23,449 nt of DNA from a virus: positions 1 to 23,449 of IMG/VR virus record IMGVR_UViG_3300042319_000150, one strand, 5' to 3'. This document shows, piece after piece, positions 12,972 to 20,809 of this stretch (positions are counted from its first letter, which is position 1; every line of letters begins with the position of its first letter). Below the pieces are notes generated by a model. It was not told the origin of the DNA. It did not search any database and was given only the letters and a program-made list of their open reading frames with translations. Position numbers and translations under genes: made by a program.

Positions 12972-14452
12972 AACAAGCAAAAATTATAATTAAAGATGAA
13001 GTAAACGTAAAGATCGAAGGTCTTGAACTTGATGCCCGCCGTGCATTGATGAAGAAATTTGAATATGAAAAGCCCGGCGCACGTTATTTACCAAGTGTCC
13101 GTTTAGGTAGATGGAACGGCAAGATCAGTTATTTCTCGTTAGCAGGAAGCACGTATCTAAATCTACTAGATCAAGTCATTCCGATCTTAGATCAATTGAA
13201 TTACGATATTGAACTTGAAGACTTGCGCACATACAGCACAACCTTCAATTTCACAGAAGTGACCGAAAATACATTTTCTCATAAAGTATGGTCAAAAGGT
13301 CATGAACGTGAAGGTCAACCTATTGTATTGCGTGACTATCAAGTTGAGATTATCAACAACTTCTTAAAAAATCCGCAAGCATTGCAGGAAGTCGCCACAG
13401 GTGCTGGCAAGACATTGATGACTGCGGCTTTAAGTTTAAGTGTTGAGCAGTATGGTCGTACTATTGTTATCGTTCCAAACAAATCACTAGTGACACAAAC
13501 CGAAGCAGACTATATTAATTTGGGTCTTGATGTTGGTGTATACTTTGGAGATCGCAAAGAATACAACAAGACACATACTATCTGCACTTGGCAAAGTCTT
13601 AACAACATGCTTAAGAATACACAGTCGGGTGAAGCAGAAGTTCCAATTGGAGAATTCATTGAAGATGTAGTATGTGTAATGGTCGATGAAGTTCACATGG
13701 CTAAGGCTGATGCACTTAAGACATTGCTCACTGGAGTATTCTCAGCAGTACCTATTCGATGGGGTCTAACAGGAACAATTCCTAAAGCAGAAATGGACCG
13801 TGTGTCTATTCTAGTATCACTTGGACCTGTTATCGGCAAACTAGCCGCAAGTGATTTGCAAGAGAAGGGTGTTCTAGCACAATGTCACGTGAACATTGTA
13901 CAGTTAAAAGATACTCCTGAGTTTACAAACTATCAAAGTGAGTTGAAGTTTCTTACTGAGGATCCTAAGCGATTAGATACCATTGCTAACTTGATTAGAA
14001 AAATTAGCGAAGGCGGCAATACACTTATTCTTGTTGACCGCATTGGTGCAGGTAAAGAACTACAAATCAGACTATCAGAAATCTTTAGTTTAGTTAAAGA
14101 TGCACCCGAAGTTGCATTTGTGTCGGGTAATACTAAACTAACAGAACGTAAGGAAGAATACGATGAGATTAAAACAGCGAGTAATAAAATTATTATCGCC
14201 ACTTACGGCGTCGCCGCAGTGGGGATTAATATTCCTCGGATCTTTAATTTGGTTCTTATTGAGCCAGGCAAATCTTTTGTAAGAGTTATTCAAAGTATTG
14301 GTCGAGGTATTCGCAAGGCTGAGGATAAAAACTCCGTTGAAATTTGGGATATTACCAGTACATGTAAGTTTGCAAAGCGTCATTTAACACAACGCAAGGC
14401 TTTTTACAAAGAAGCCAACTACCCGTTCAGTTTGGAGAAATTGGATTATTAA
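12968..14452 (+). CDS. uvsW: UvsW-like SF2 DNA/RNA helicase
   Basis: Branch-migrating and annealing helicase for recombination intermediates; in T4 it also removes origin R-loops to switch replication mode. It has an N-terminal DNA-recognition domain (about 1-95), then ATGAGKT (Walker A, 143-149), motif Ia IVPNKSLV, TWQSL, DEVH at 240-243, motif III GLTGT, motif V region IIATYGVAAVGINIP and motif VI QSIGRGIRK. The 494 residues match T4 UvsW (about 500), so it looks complete. The ATG overlaps the preceding stop. In T4, UvsW is made late. Here the upstream promoter looks sigma70-like, so timing may differ. Confidence 0.94.
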   Translation: MKQAKIIIKDEVNVKIEGLELDARRALMKKFEYEKPGARYLPSVRLGRWNGKISYFSLAGSTYLNLLDQVIPILDQLNYDIELEDLRTYSTTFNFTEVTENTFSHKVWSKGHEREGQPIVLRDYQVEIINNFLKNPQALQEVATGAGKTLMTAALSLSVEQYGRTIVIVPNKSLVTQTEADYINLGLDVGVYFGDRKEYNKTHTICTWQSLNNMLKNTQSGEAEVPIGEFIEDVVCVMVDEVHMAKADALKTLLTGVFSAVPIRWGLTGTIPKAEMDRVSILVSLGPVIGKLAASDLQEKGVLAQCHVNIVQLKDTPEFTNYQSELKFLTEDPKRLDTIANLIRKISEGGNTLILVDRIGAGKELQIRLSEIFSLVKDAPEVAFVSGNTKLTERKEEYDEIKTASNKIIIATYGVAAVGINIPRIFNLVLIEPGKSFVRVIQSIGRGIRKAEDKNSVEIWDITSTCKFAKRHLTQRKAFYKEANYPFSLEKLDY

Positions 14453-14456
14453 TATG

Positions 14457-14485
14457 TTGACAAAACAAAAGAAAGATGATAGAAT
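14457..14485 (+). promoter_or_regulatory. Sigma70-type promoter giving a predicted leaderless start at 14492
   Basis: TTGACA at 14457-14462, a 17-bp spacer and TAGAAT at 14480-14485. Six bases lie between the -10 and the ATG at 14492, and no Shine-Dalgarno is present. It heads the long gene run that ends at 21873. Confidence 0.72.
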
Positions 14486-14491
14486 AACAAA

Positions 14492-14992
14492 ATGCGTATA
14501 TTAACCCTTGATGATGAATATTATAACTTAGAGACATTGCCAGAAGAAATTGATGATCTGCGATTTGCGATTCTTGATAACTCTAATCCACAGAATGTAG
14601 ATTATTATTATATCCCGCTAATCTTTTTGGAATCGTTCAACAGCCCTGCTCTAGTATTAAAGATTGCTGACAAGATAATCAAAATGCCAGTTGATTGGCA
14701 GATATTGATCGGTGAACAAGAACATGGTGACTTAGAAACATTACCGCTGTCTAGTCTTAATGACAGAGGATTCAACGTGTTTCAATTCAATCCATTAAGT
14801 TCATTCTCACCGACATTTCTGCCAATTGAAATTGTAGATATCTATCCAGACGTAACTTGGTATGCACCTCGTCTTAGAAACGGACAATTCTTGTGTGTTC
14901 CTATTGACGATGGTCCAAATCCTCGTTGTGTTTATTTTGTCAAAGAAGTAAGTCGTAACTGCGAAATCGTAGATTATAGTCAAGCATTTTGA
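14492..14992 (+). CDS. Conserved unknown phage protein, 166 residues
   Basis: Starts MRILTLDDEYYNLETLPEEI and is mixed alpha/beta with hydrophobic strands (IPLIFLESF, ALVLKIADKII). A C-terminal half contains WYAPRLRNGQFLCVPIDDG and ends in DYSQAF. I recall proteins with this overall pattern in T4-like phages of aquatic bacteria, usually near uvsW or replication genes, but with no assigned function. No catalytic motif is evident. The ATG coincides with the predicted transcription start. The next gene begins ten bases after its stop. Confidence 0.78.
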   Translation: MRILTLDDEYYNLETLPEEIDDLRFAILDNSNPQNVDYYYIPLIFLESFNSPALVLKIADKIIKMPVDWQILIGEQEHGDLETLPLSSLNDRGFNVFQFNPLSSFSPTFLPIEIVDIYPDVTWYAPRLRNGQFLCVPIDDGPNPRCVYFVKEVSRNCEIVDYSQAF

Positions 14993-15002
14993 AAGAAGAA
15001 AA

Positions 15003-15320
15003 ATGAAGTGGTTTGATAAATGGTTTTTTAATAAGTGCCGTCAGGCATGGGATGATGCAAAAAATCCAGTTGATGAAGATGTTCCTATGTATCCAATGCA
15101 ATCACGTAAGGGCAGGGCAATTACTTCGTCACCGCGGTCACTAGAATCAAATGGTGTCAATTTTAGATTGTATACTGCTAGTGGTGGTCATGTAGTAGAG
15201 TTGAATCATTATGATTCGCAAACTGATCGACAGACTACGGGATTGCATATTATTCCTGCTAGTGAAGATTTAGGCCAGTCACTAGCACATATCATTACTA
15301 TAGAGGCACTAAAGCGATAA
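15003..15320 (+). CDS. Conserved unknown small phage protein, 105 residues
   Basis: Starts MKWFDKWFFNKCRQAWDDA, an amphipathic and basic helix. A beta-rich part follows (FRLYTASGGHVVELNHYD, TTGLHIIPASEDLG) and a C-terminal helix AHIITIEALKR. I recall similar proteins in aquatic T4-like phages, function unknown. GAAAGAAGA upstream is a weak ribosome site. Its stop and the next start overlap as TAATG, so translation is coupled. Confidence 0.75.
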   Translation: MKWFDKWFFNKCRQAWDDAKNPVDEDVPMYPMQSRKGRAITSSPRSLESNGVNFRLYTASGGHVVELNHYDSQTDRQTTGLHIIPASEDLGQSLAHIITIEALKR

Positions 15321-15586
15321 TGCAAGTAGCACACCAAACATTACAGGTTGAGGGTAATCGCTATTGGTTCAATCAGTCAAAGCGTTACCCAGAAGATATT
15401 ATTTCTGTGAAACGCTATGTTAATATCAATGATATTAACTTGACAGAAGATCAGATACCTGATACAATTAAACTTGTACAACGTGACTGTCTTAACAATT
15501 GGTATAACGATGATAATGATGCATCAATTTACGTAGTTAAGCATGAAGACAAGTATGGCGTTTTTGCAAATCATCAGGCAATTTAA
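15320..15586 (+). CDS. Small unknown protein, 88 residues
   Basis: Not recognised. Acidic, with VKRYVNINDINLTEDQIPD in the middle and a YVVKHEDKYGVFANH ending. Its ATG overlaps the preceding stop, and the next gene starts on the base after its own stop, so it is embedded in the replication-gene run. No motif gives a function. Confidence 0.7.
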   Translation: MQVAHQTLQVEGNRYWFNQSKRYPEDIISVKRYVNINDINLTEDQIPDTIKLVQRDCLNNWYNDDNDASIYVVKHEDKYGVFANHQAI

Positions 15587-16174
15587 ATGGCAAAAGAAAA
15601 AGTAGCAGTAGACGAAAAGTTAGAACAACAAGACTTTGACTTGTTCGAAGCCATAACGGCTATCGACAAAAAAGACTATGGCTACTACGATAGACTAACT
15701 CCCGAACAACAAAAGAAGTTTGTTCCTTTTATGATGTTGCATTGGATCAGCGCAATCAAAGGCAACGAAGGTCTATCACGTTATTATGTTATGAGTACAA
15801 ACGAGTATGCTAACAAATACTTGTTCAATGAAAATGTAATGAAGCATCCTAAACTACAGTGGCTTATGCTGTGTTCAGCAAGCCCTGGCTTAGGCAAACA
15901 ATTTCATCAATGGATCCCACATATCAAAGAACGTGTGAGTAAGTTGCGTGAACCTGCTAAGACAAAAGATATTAAAGAATACTTTAAAAAGATATATCCC
16001 AAAACTAGTGATACAGATTTGTCTGACTTTGCAGAAGCATTCGTAGACAATCACAAGAAAAAAATGTATCTGGCTAACAGATTCCCTAATTTAAAATATG
16101 ATGAGATTGAGTTATTAAGTGACATTGTTACAGACGAAGATATTAAACAATATGAAAAAGACTTCGGCAACTAA
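15587..16174 (+). CDS. 62: Candidate clamp-loader small subunit (gp62-like)
   Basis: 195 residues, largely helical. The pattern DLFEAITAIDKKDY, then FVPFMMLHWISA, YVMSTNEYAN, HPKLQWLMLCSAS and a basic region before KEYFKKIYPK, follows the order seen in T4-like gp62 proteins (F-E-x-I-x-x-I near the start, a P-F/Y-M/I helix, a conserved M-x-x-N, then an aromatic/basic segment). gp62 joins gp44 to load the gp45 sliding clamp. gp44 and gp45 are not in the window. Similarity is from remembered motif order, not a search, so the name is tentative. It abuts the preceding gene and overlaps the next by 23 bp. Confidence 0.5.
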   Translation: MAKEKVAVDEKLEQQDFDLFEAITAIDKKDYGYYDRLTPEQQKKFVPFMMLHWISAIKGNEGLSRYYVMSTNEYANKYLFNENVMKHPKLQWLMLCSASPGLGKQFHQWIPHIKERVSKLREPAKTKDIKEYFKKIYPKTSDTDLSDFAEAFVDNHKKKMYLANRFPNLKYDEIELLSDIVTDEDIKQYEKDFGN

Positions 16175-16850
16175 GTCAGAGTTTAATTGTGAATTTTGTG
16201 GGCGTGATTTCCTGCGTGAATCAACTATGGCTAAACATCTATGTGAAAATAAACGTAGATGGCAAGACAAAGACTTACCTGGCAATCGTATTGGGTTTCA
16301 ATGCTGGTTGCAGTTCTATGTAAAGAACACTGCAACTAAGAAACAACGTACATATTTGGACTTTGTTAAGAGTTCATATTATCTAGTGTTTGTTAAGTTT
16401 GGTCACTATTGTGTAAACGTAAACGTGTTGAATGTTACACGTTATGCTGATTGGTTACTTAAGAACCAAATCAAAATTGATAACTGGGCAAGCGATACTA
16501 ACTATACAAAGTTCTTAATTGATTATCTTAAACTAGAAGACCCATTAGACGCAATTGCACGTAGTATTGAAACTACGATTGCACTTGCTAAGTTAGATGG
16601 CATTCAAAGTAAAGATAGTTTGCGTTATGGCAACAAGAACAAACTATGTTATGCTATTACGTCCGGCAAGATTAGTCCATGGATGCTATATCAAAGCGAC
16701 AGTGGCATTCAGTTCATTGAAAGCCTTGACGTAACACAACAAAAGATGATCTTAGACTATATCAATCCTGAACAATGGGCTATCAAGTTTAAGCGTAGTA
16801 GCAATATCATTGGTCAAGTGAAAGAGTTATTGAATGCGGCAGGATACTAG
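16152..16850 (+). CDS. Zinc-finger-containing conserved phage protein
   Basis: 232 residues from the ATG at 16152 (a GTG at 16119 would add eleven residues with less support). The N-terminus carries a compact zinc site, Cys13-x2-Cys16 with His29 and Cys31, embedded in a basic helix (MAKHLCENKRRW) as in nucleic-acid-binding fingers. The rest is helical, with KSSYYLVFVKFGHY and GKISPWMLYQS. I recall this architecture as a conserved protein of aquatic T4-like phages located near replication genes, without a known role. DNA or RNA binding is likely. It overlaps the upstream gene by 23 bp and the next gene by 17 bp. Confidence 0.78.
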   Translation: MKKTSATKSEFNCEFCGRDFLRESTMAKHLCENKRRWQDKDLPGNRIGFQCWLQFYVKNTATKKQRTYLDFVKSSYYLVFVKFGHYCVNVNVLNVTRYADWLLKNQIKIDNWASDTNYTKFLIDYLKLEDPLDAIARSIETTIALAKLDGIQSKDSLRYGNKNKLCYAITSGKISPWMLYQSDSGIQFIESLDVTQQKMILDYINPEQWAIKFKRSSNIIGQVKELLNAAGY

Positions 16851-17031
16851 AATACGTATACCGTGGATAGTAAATGGTAACACAACTAAATGGAATGAAA
16901 CCTGTGCATGGGCAATAGAACAGTTTGGATTACCCGGAAATAGATTCACTTCTCATCCTACAGAAGACTATATGGATTTTCATTTTAAAGATGAAAAAGA
17001 CGCTATCCTATTTGAGTTAAGATGGGGATAA
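16834..17031 (+). CDS. Small paralogue-array protein A, 65 residues
   Basis: Starts MRQDTRIRIPWIV and ends in MDFHFKDEKDAILFELRWG. The C-terminal pattern (hydrophobic strand, F-x-x-E-K/R-D, then F-x-L-x-W) recurs in the next genes, suggesting a small alpha/beta domain copied several times. Similar endings occur, as I remember, in short proteins of cyanophages. Function unknown. It overlaps the upstream gene and ends one base before the next start. Confidence 0.7.
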   Translation: MRQDTRIRIPWIVNGNTTKWNETCAWAIEQFGLPGNRFTSHPTEDYMDFHFKDEKDAILFELRWG

Positions 17032-17032
17032 T

Positions 17033-17275
17033 ATGTTAATGCATCATTACGAAGGCGGAGACTGGAACAATACCAAACCTGGTTGGTATGAAGGTACTGC
17101 ATATGTTTCTCACCCTTCAGAATTGCATGACAAGTATGAAGAAATAATTGCCTGGTTGTATGAGCGCATAGATAAATGTGAAAGACATACTAGATGGTAT
17201 GCAAGAAGTAATTTTATAAAAGTCAAGTTTAGGTACGAAAGGGATTATGAATGGTTTATGCTGACATGGGCTTAA
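17033..17275 (+). CDS. Small paralogue-array protein B, 80 residues
   Basis: Rich in Trp and Tyr (GDWNNTKPGWYEGTAYV). The helix EEIIAWLYERIDKCERH leads into FIKVKFRYERDYEWFMLTWA, which parallels the end of protein A residue by residue (F-x-x-E-R-D, F-x-L-x-W). The ATG at 17033 is two bases after the previous stop; a second in-frame ATG lies at 17039. It overlaps the next gene. Function unknown. Confidence 0.7.
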   Translation: MLMHHYEGGDWNNTKPGWYEGTAYVSHPSELHDKYEEIIAWLYERIDKCERHTRWYARSNFIKVKFRYERDYEWFMLTWA

Positions 17276-17523
17276 GCACAATTAAATACGATGACCCCAT
17301 TGAAGTTGTCCCTGTTAACTTTAGGACACTAAAGAAGACTGTTCCATTGAATGGTGGATGGGAAGACCGAACCTTTTATGAAGTACGACCTAAAATTAAT
17401 GTAACACTTGATTGGTTAACAAAACATTATGGTGTGTTTAAATACCAAGAAACATGGTGGTACACTAATAATAGCATTGTAATGAGAGATAATATCTATA
17501 CGCATTGGAAGTTGTGTGAGTGA
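17251..17523 (+). CDS. Small paralogue-array protein C, 90 residues
   Basis: A basic/aromatic protein with TLDWLTKHYGVFKYQETWWY and the ending SIVMRDNIYTHWKLCE, a shortened version of the ending shared by A, B and D. The ATG at 17251 is preceded by AAAGGGA; an alternative ATG at 17266 would trim five residues. It overlaps gene B by 25 bp and gene D by 8 bp. Function unknown. Confidence 0.68.
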   Translation: MVYADMGLSTIKYDDPIEVVPVNFRTLKKTVPLNGGWEDRTFYEVRPKINVTLDWLTKHYGVFKYQETWWYTNNSIVMRDNIYTHWKLCE

Positions 17524-17863
17524 TTATAAATTAAAGTTTACTAAGTTGGACAAAAGATATCAGGGCTATGGTGTCTTTTCTCACTATATTCAAATACAAG
17601 CCTCTAAAGGCTTTGTCGTACCTTCGGCTAGTGTAACTAGTTTGTTTAATAAGTTTCGTACACTATGTGTTGAAACATGGGGAATGTCCACAGAACGAGA
17701 TACTTACATTTATCTACATCACAATAAAAACTATTTGTCTTTGGCTCAACTAGAAGATATGTATGAACTTAATGAATACTGGGCATGGCATACTGAGCGT
17801 GAGGAACGTAGAATATACTTAACAGAAAAAGGTAAAACATGGGCGGAACTAGTGTGGACATAA
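17516..17863 (+). CDS. Small paralogue-array protein D, 115 residues
   Basis: GTG start at 17516 behind GGAAG. Contains SVTSLFNKFRTLCVETWG, an aromatic middle (YLHHNKNYLSLAQLEDMY) and the ending RRIYLTEKGKTWAELVWT, whose last turn matches A and B (L-x-W plus a small residue). It overlaps gene C by 8 bp and the radical SAM gene by 25 bp. Function unknown. Confidence 0.68.
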   Translation: MSDYKLKFTKLDKRYQGYGVFSHYIQIQASKGFVVPSASVTSLFNKFRTLCVETWGMSTERDTYIYLHHNKNYLSLAQLEDMYELNEYWAWHTEREERRIYLTEKGKTWAELVWT

Positions 17864-19149
17864 AAGAACCTATCTATTGCAGCCTTGCGCAAGGTTCAGT
17901 AGCAATCAACTCATATGGTGAGTATATTCCATGCTGTAACATTCGCATGGAACATTTTACTATGTACCAGTCACCTTTTATCAAGCATCTTATACCCACT
18001 GAGCCGAGTGAACGTATTAATATGGCAAATCTTAAAAAGATTCGCAATGATCTATCTAAAGGAATTTGGCCATTAGCATGTCAGAATTGTAAAAGTTCAG
18101 AAGACAATGGTGTTGCATCAATGCGTACAATTTGGAATGAGGCTATTCCAGATGCACCCATGACTGATACTATTAATCCAATTGATGTAAAATATCTTGA
18201 TTTGACATTTGGCACAAAGTGCAATAGCAAGTGCATGACCTGCAATGCAGATTTAAGCGATTTTTGGGAAGAAGAATACAATATACATTATCCTAACTCA
18301 ATATATACAAATGTTAATAATAGAGTATCAATTACTACTGAAACTGCACAAAAATTAATTGATACTTTTCCCAATGTCGAACGAATTAGTTTAATTGGTG
18401 GTGAACCTACAATCTCTGATGAACATTTTGAATTTCTCAAAATGTTAATTGAAAAAGGTAGAAGTAAAAATATTGGATTAAGTTATGTCACTAACTTAAC
18501 TGGTGTTACTGATGAACTACTAGAACTATGGGATAAATTTAAAACAGTTCACTTGTCAGTAAGTATTGATGGCTTTGATAAAGTTAACGAGTACATTAGA
18601 TATCCATTTAAATGGTCAAAGACCGAAAACAATTTAAAAACTATTTTAAGTTTATGTCAAGAACATGTACTAACCCACAAGTATACAATGGGATTAAGTT
18701 GTACACATAGTATATACAATGCTATTCAAGCACATGATTTGATAGAATATTTCTATGATATATTAAAATCTTATCAGTGTGAAGATGGTAATACATTGCT
18801 TAAACATTGCGGAGCATTTATTAATAGAGTAAGTCATCCTAAAGATGCAATGGTATCTAACTTATCAAACACATATCGAAATAAAGGTATTAAACGTGGT
18901 AGTAAACTATTAGAAAAAGTTCAACATGATATCGACAATGGATTATTAGTTGAAAAGGGTATTGTAGAATCGATCAAGTTAATCAATGCTTGGTTAGCAG
19001 AACCTTGGTCTATGGATAAAACAAATATTCAAACTATACTTAAGTTCATTAACACTTCTGATACATTTAGAAATAGAAACATCAATGACTATATTCCCGA
19101 ACTTATGACTGAATTAGAATACATGAAACAGGTATTAAAAATTGACTGA
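17839..19149 (+). CDS. Radical SAM enzyme (twitch/SPASM-like type)
   Basis: 436 residues. The radical SAM cluster motif is Cys128-x3-Cys132-x2-Cys135 in FGTKCNSKCMTC, with the SAM-binding GGEP at 187-190 and later strands HLSVSIDG and TMGLSCTHSIY. The N-terminal region has AINSYGEYIPCCN and a further CQNC pair, the pattern of an auxiliary cluster domain at the N-terminus. I recall this layout from twitch-domain radical SAM proteins of cyanophages and pelagiphages. Substrate unknown. It overlaps the small protein gene before it and, by 8 bp, the PhyH-like dioxygenase after it, so the two redox enzymes are made together. The ATG at 17839 is preceded by AAAGG. Confidence 0.9.
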   Translation: MGGTSVDIKEPIYCSLAQGSVAINSYGEYIPCCNIRMEHFTMYQSPFIKHLIPTEPSERINMANLKKIRNDLSKGIWPLACQNCKSSEDNGVASMRTIWNEAIPDAPMTDTINPIDVKYLDLTFGTKCNSKCMTCNADLSDFWEEEYNIHYPNSIYTNVNNRVSITTETAQKLIDTFPNVERISLIGGEPTISDEHFEFLKMLIEKGRSKNIGLSYVTNLTGVTDELLELWDKFKTVHLSVSIDGFDKVNEYIRYPFKWSKTENNLKTILSLCQEHVLTHKYTMGLSCTHSIYNAIQAHDLIEYFYDILKSYQCEDGNTLLKHCGAFINRVSHPKDAMVSNLSNTYRNKGIKRGSKLLEKVQHDIDNGLLVEKGIVESIKLINAWLAEPWSMDKTNIQTILKFINTSDTFRNRNINDYIPELMTELEYMKQVLKID

Positions 19150-19846
19150 CAGTAATGTACTAATTGATGGTTTAGGATATGTTACTGTTAGAGAACTAAT
19201 ACCTGAACATTTAATTGATAGTATCAATTTAAAACTTGATACATTGTATCCTATACGTGCATCTAGTAGCAATAAGCAATATGCTGAAGGTAAAAACATT
19301 TCAAAACTACCTGACGTAAGTGTTTGGTGGAGTCAGTTAACTATGGACTGGCCAGAAGTTATTGAGATTAATAACATCATTCAACCATTAGTGGCAGATT
19401 TCTTAGATAATATTGAATGGTATGCAAGCGATATCGTAACGATTGCTCCCGAAAGCACATGGATTAATCCTCACGTAGATACCCCACATCGTTTCAGTAA
19501 GTACAACTATGATCAACGATTGTTAGGTGTGCAATGCATTGTTGCATTACAAGACACCGATCACAAAACAGGATCAACTGGTATTGTTGCATGTAGCCAA
19601 ACACATGATTGGGATATCAATAAATGCTATAATGGAACTTATGACAGTTATTTCAAAGTGCATTGTATGCAACCCATTATGCCCAAAGGTAGTTTGTTGA
19701 TGTATAACTGTAGACTGTTGCACTCTAGTATGCCAAATTATTCGCCCAAAGCACGACCTGCACTATTGCTTAATTACCTAAACGGTGCTATAATAGAAGA
19801 TATAAAGAAGATAGACAATATATGGAAGAGTAATAATGGCGAATGA
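19142..19846 (+). CDS. PhyH-like 2-oxoglutarate/Fe(II) dioxygenase
   Basis: 234 residues. The iron-binding triad is visible: His111-x-Asp113 in NPHVDTPH and the distal His194 in RLLHSSMPN, with Arg205 in KARPALLLNY suited to bind 2-oxoglutarate. This is the PhyH (phytanoyl-CoA dioxygenase) arrangement, a family that hydroxylates small molecules, peptides or modified bases. The start is TTG at 19142, since no nearby in-frame ATG exists and the first residues already look conserved. It overlaps the radical SAM gene and the exonuclease gene. The enzyme class is well supported; the substrate is unknown. Confidence 0.82.
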   Translation: MTDSNVLIDGLGYVTVRELIPEHLIDSINLKLDTLYPIRASSSNKQYAEGKNISKLPDVSVWWSQLTMDWPEVIEINNIIQPLVADFLDNIEWYASDIVTIAPESTWINPHVDTPHRFSKYNYDQRLLGVQCIVALQDTDHKTGSTGIVACSQTHDWDINKCYNGTYDSYFKVHCMQPIMPKGSLLMYNCRLLHSSMPNYSPKARPALLLNYLNGAIIEDIKKIDNIWKSNNGE

Positions 19847-20408
19847 TATTATGATTGACATTGAAAGTTTAGATACACGACCTGATTGTGTTATCTTAAC
19901 TATTGGTGCAGTTCGTTTTGATCCTAAGGGTACTGGAGTAGTTGAACGTTTAGAACTACGTCCCACTATTGAGGATCAAACAGAAATTTACAATAGAAGT
20001 ATTAATGAAGACACATTACGTTGGTGGTCTACTCAAAGTCCAGAAGCCCTTGAAGAAGCAATGGGTGAGCATGGTCGTGTCCCGTTTGCAGAATGTATGG
20101 AAACACTTTATAAGTTTTGTTGGAATCGGCGCGCTGTTTGGAGTAATGGTGCACCTTTTGATTTGGTAGTAATGGAGAATGCGTGGCGTCAAGTCACTGA
20201 TCCTTTAGTTAGACCTAATCCTATTCCTTGGACTTTCTGGTCTATGCGTGATACACGAACATTGTGGGACATAACAGGTGTCAGTCTTAAAGATGGTGGA
20301 CATACTACAAGTCATAAAGCAGTAGAAGATGCCGAAAGACAAGCAATTGTTGTACAAAAAGCATACATGAAACTAATCAAAGCAGAACTAGTACCTCCCC
20401 CACGATGA
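19836..20408 (+). CDS. dexA: DexA-like 3'-5' exonuclease (DEDDh)
   Basis: 190 residues with all five DEDDh residues: Asp8 and Glu10 in MIDIES, Asp109 in NGAPFDLVVME, and His160 and Asp165 in HKAVEDAERQA. The layout and the RWWSTQSPEA segment match T4 DexA and the Rv2179c-like exonuclease family. T4 DexA degrades DNA from 3' ends; Rv2179c-like members act on RNA, so the substrate is not certain. It overlaps the dioxygenase by 11 bp and the endonuclease VII gene by 4 bp. The ATG at 19836 is the natural start. Confidence 0.88.
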   Translation: MANDIMIDIESLDTRPDCVILTIGAVRFDPKGTGVVERLELRPTIEDQTEIYNRSINEDTLRWWSTQSPEALEEAMGEHGRVPFAECMETLYKFCWNRRAVWSNGAPFDLVVMENAWRQVTDPLVRPNPIPWTFWSMRDTRTLWDITGVSLKDGGHTTSHKAVEDAERQAIVVQKAYMKLIKAELVPPPR

Positions 20409-20809
20409 ACCCAAATGATTTATTTGAAGGACTAGATTTATCAGAAACTAAATCTTGTTCAATGTGTAATAAGATATTATCAGTTCATAACTTTGCCAAA
20501 GAAGGTAGTAAAGGTTATTTACGTTATGAATGTAGAGATTGTGCTAAAAAACACGGAAAGCTTGTAGCAAAGATTAAGAAATCTGCACCATCTGTAACAG
20601 CAGATCATAAATGCCCAGTGTGTCAACGTACAGCAAATCAATTGACTACATATGGTAAGAATAAGAAATCAGTATGGGTAGCAGATCACAATCACGAAAC
20701 TGAAAAATTTCGCGGGTGGTTATGTCATAAATGCAATTTGGGTTTAGGAAATTTAGGTGATAGCGCAGAACGGTGTAAAAGAGCCGCGGAGTATTTAAAT
20801 GAGAATTGA
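20405..20809 (+). CDS. 49: Recombination endonuclease VII (gp49-like)
   Basis: Resolves Holliday junctions and trims branched DNA before and during packaging. The endonuclease VII core lies in the C-terminal half: Cys70-x2-Cys73 and Cys107-x2-Cys110 bind zinc, Asp94-His95 lies in ADHNHET, and Asn111 follows the second Cys pair, equivalent to Asp40, His41 and Asn62 of T4. FRGWLCHKCN and GLGNLGDSAE are hallmark segments. Unlike the T4 enzyme, it has about 45 extra N-terminal residues with a second zinc ribbon (Cys18-x2-Cys21, Cys43-x2-Cys46) and lacks the long T4 C-terminal half (134 versus 157 residues in all). The ATG overlaps the preceding stop. Confidence 0.93.
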   Translation: MNPNDLFEGLDLSETKSCSMCNKILSVHNFAKEGSKGYLRYECRDCAKKHGKLVAKIKKSAPSVTADHKCPVCQRTANQLTTYGKNKKSVWVADHNHETEKFRGWLCHKCNLGLGNLGDSAERCKRAAEYLNEN

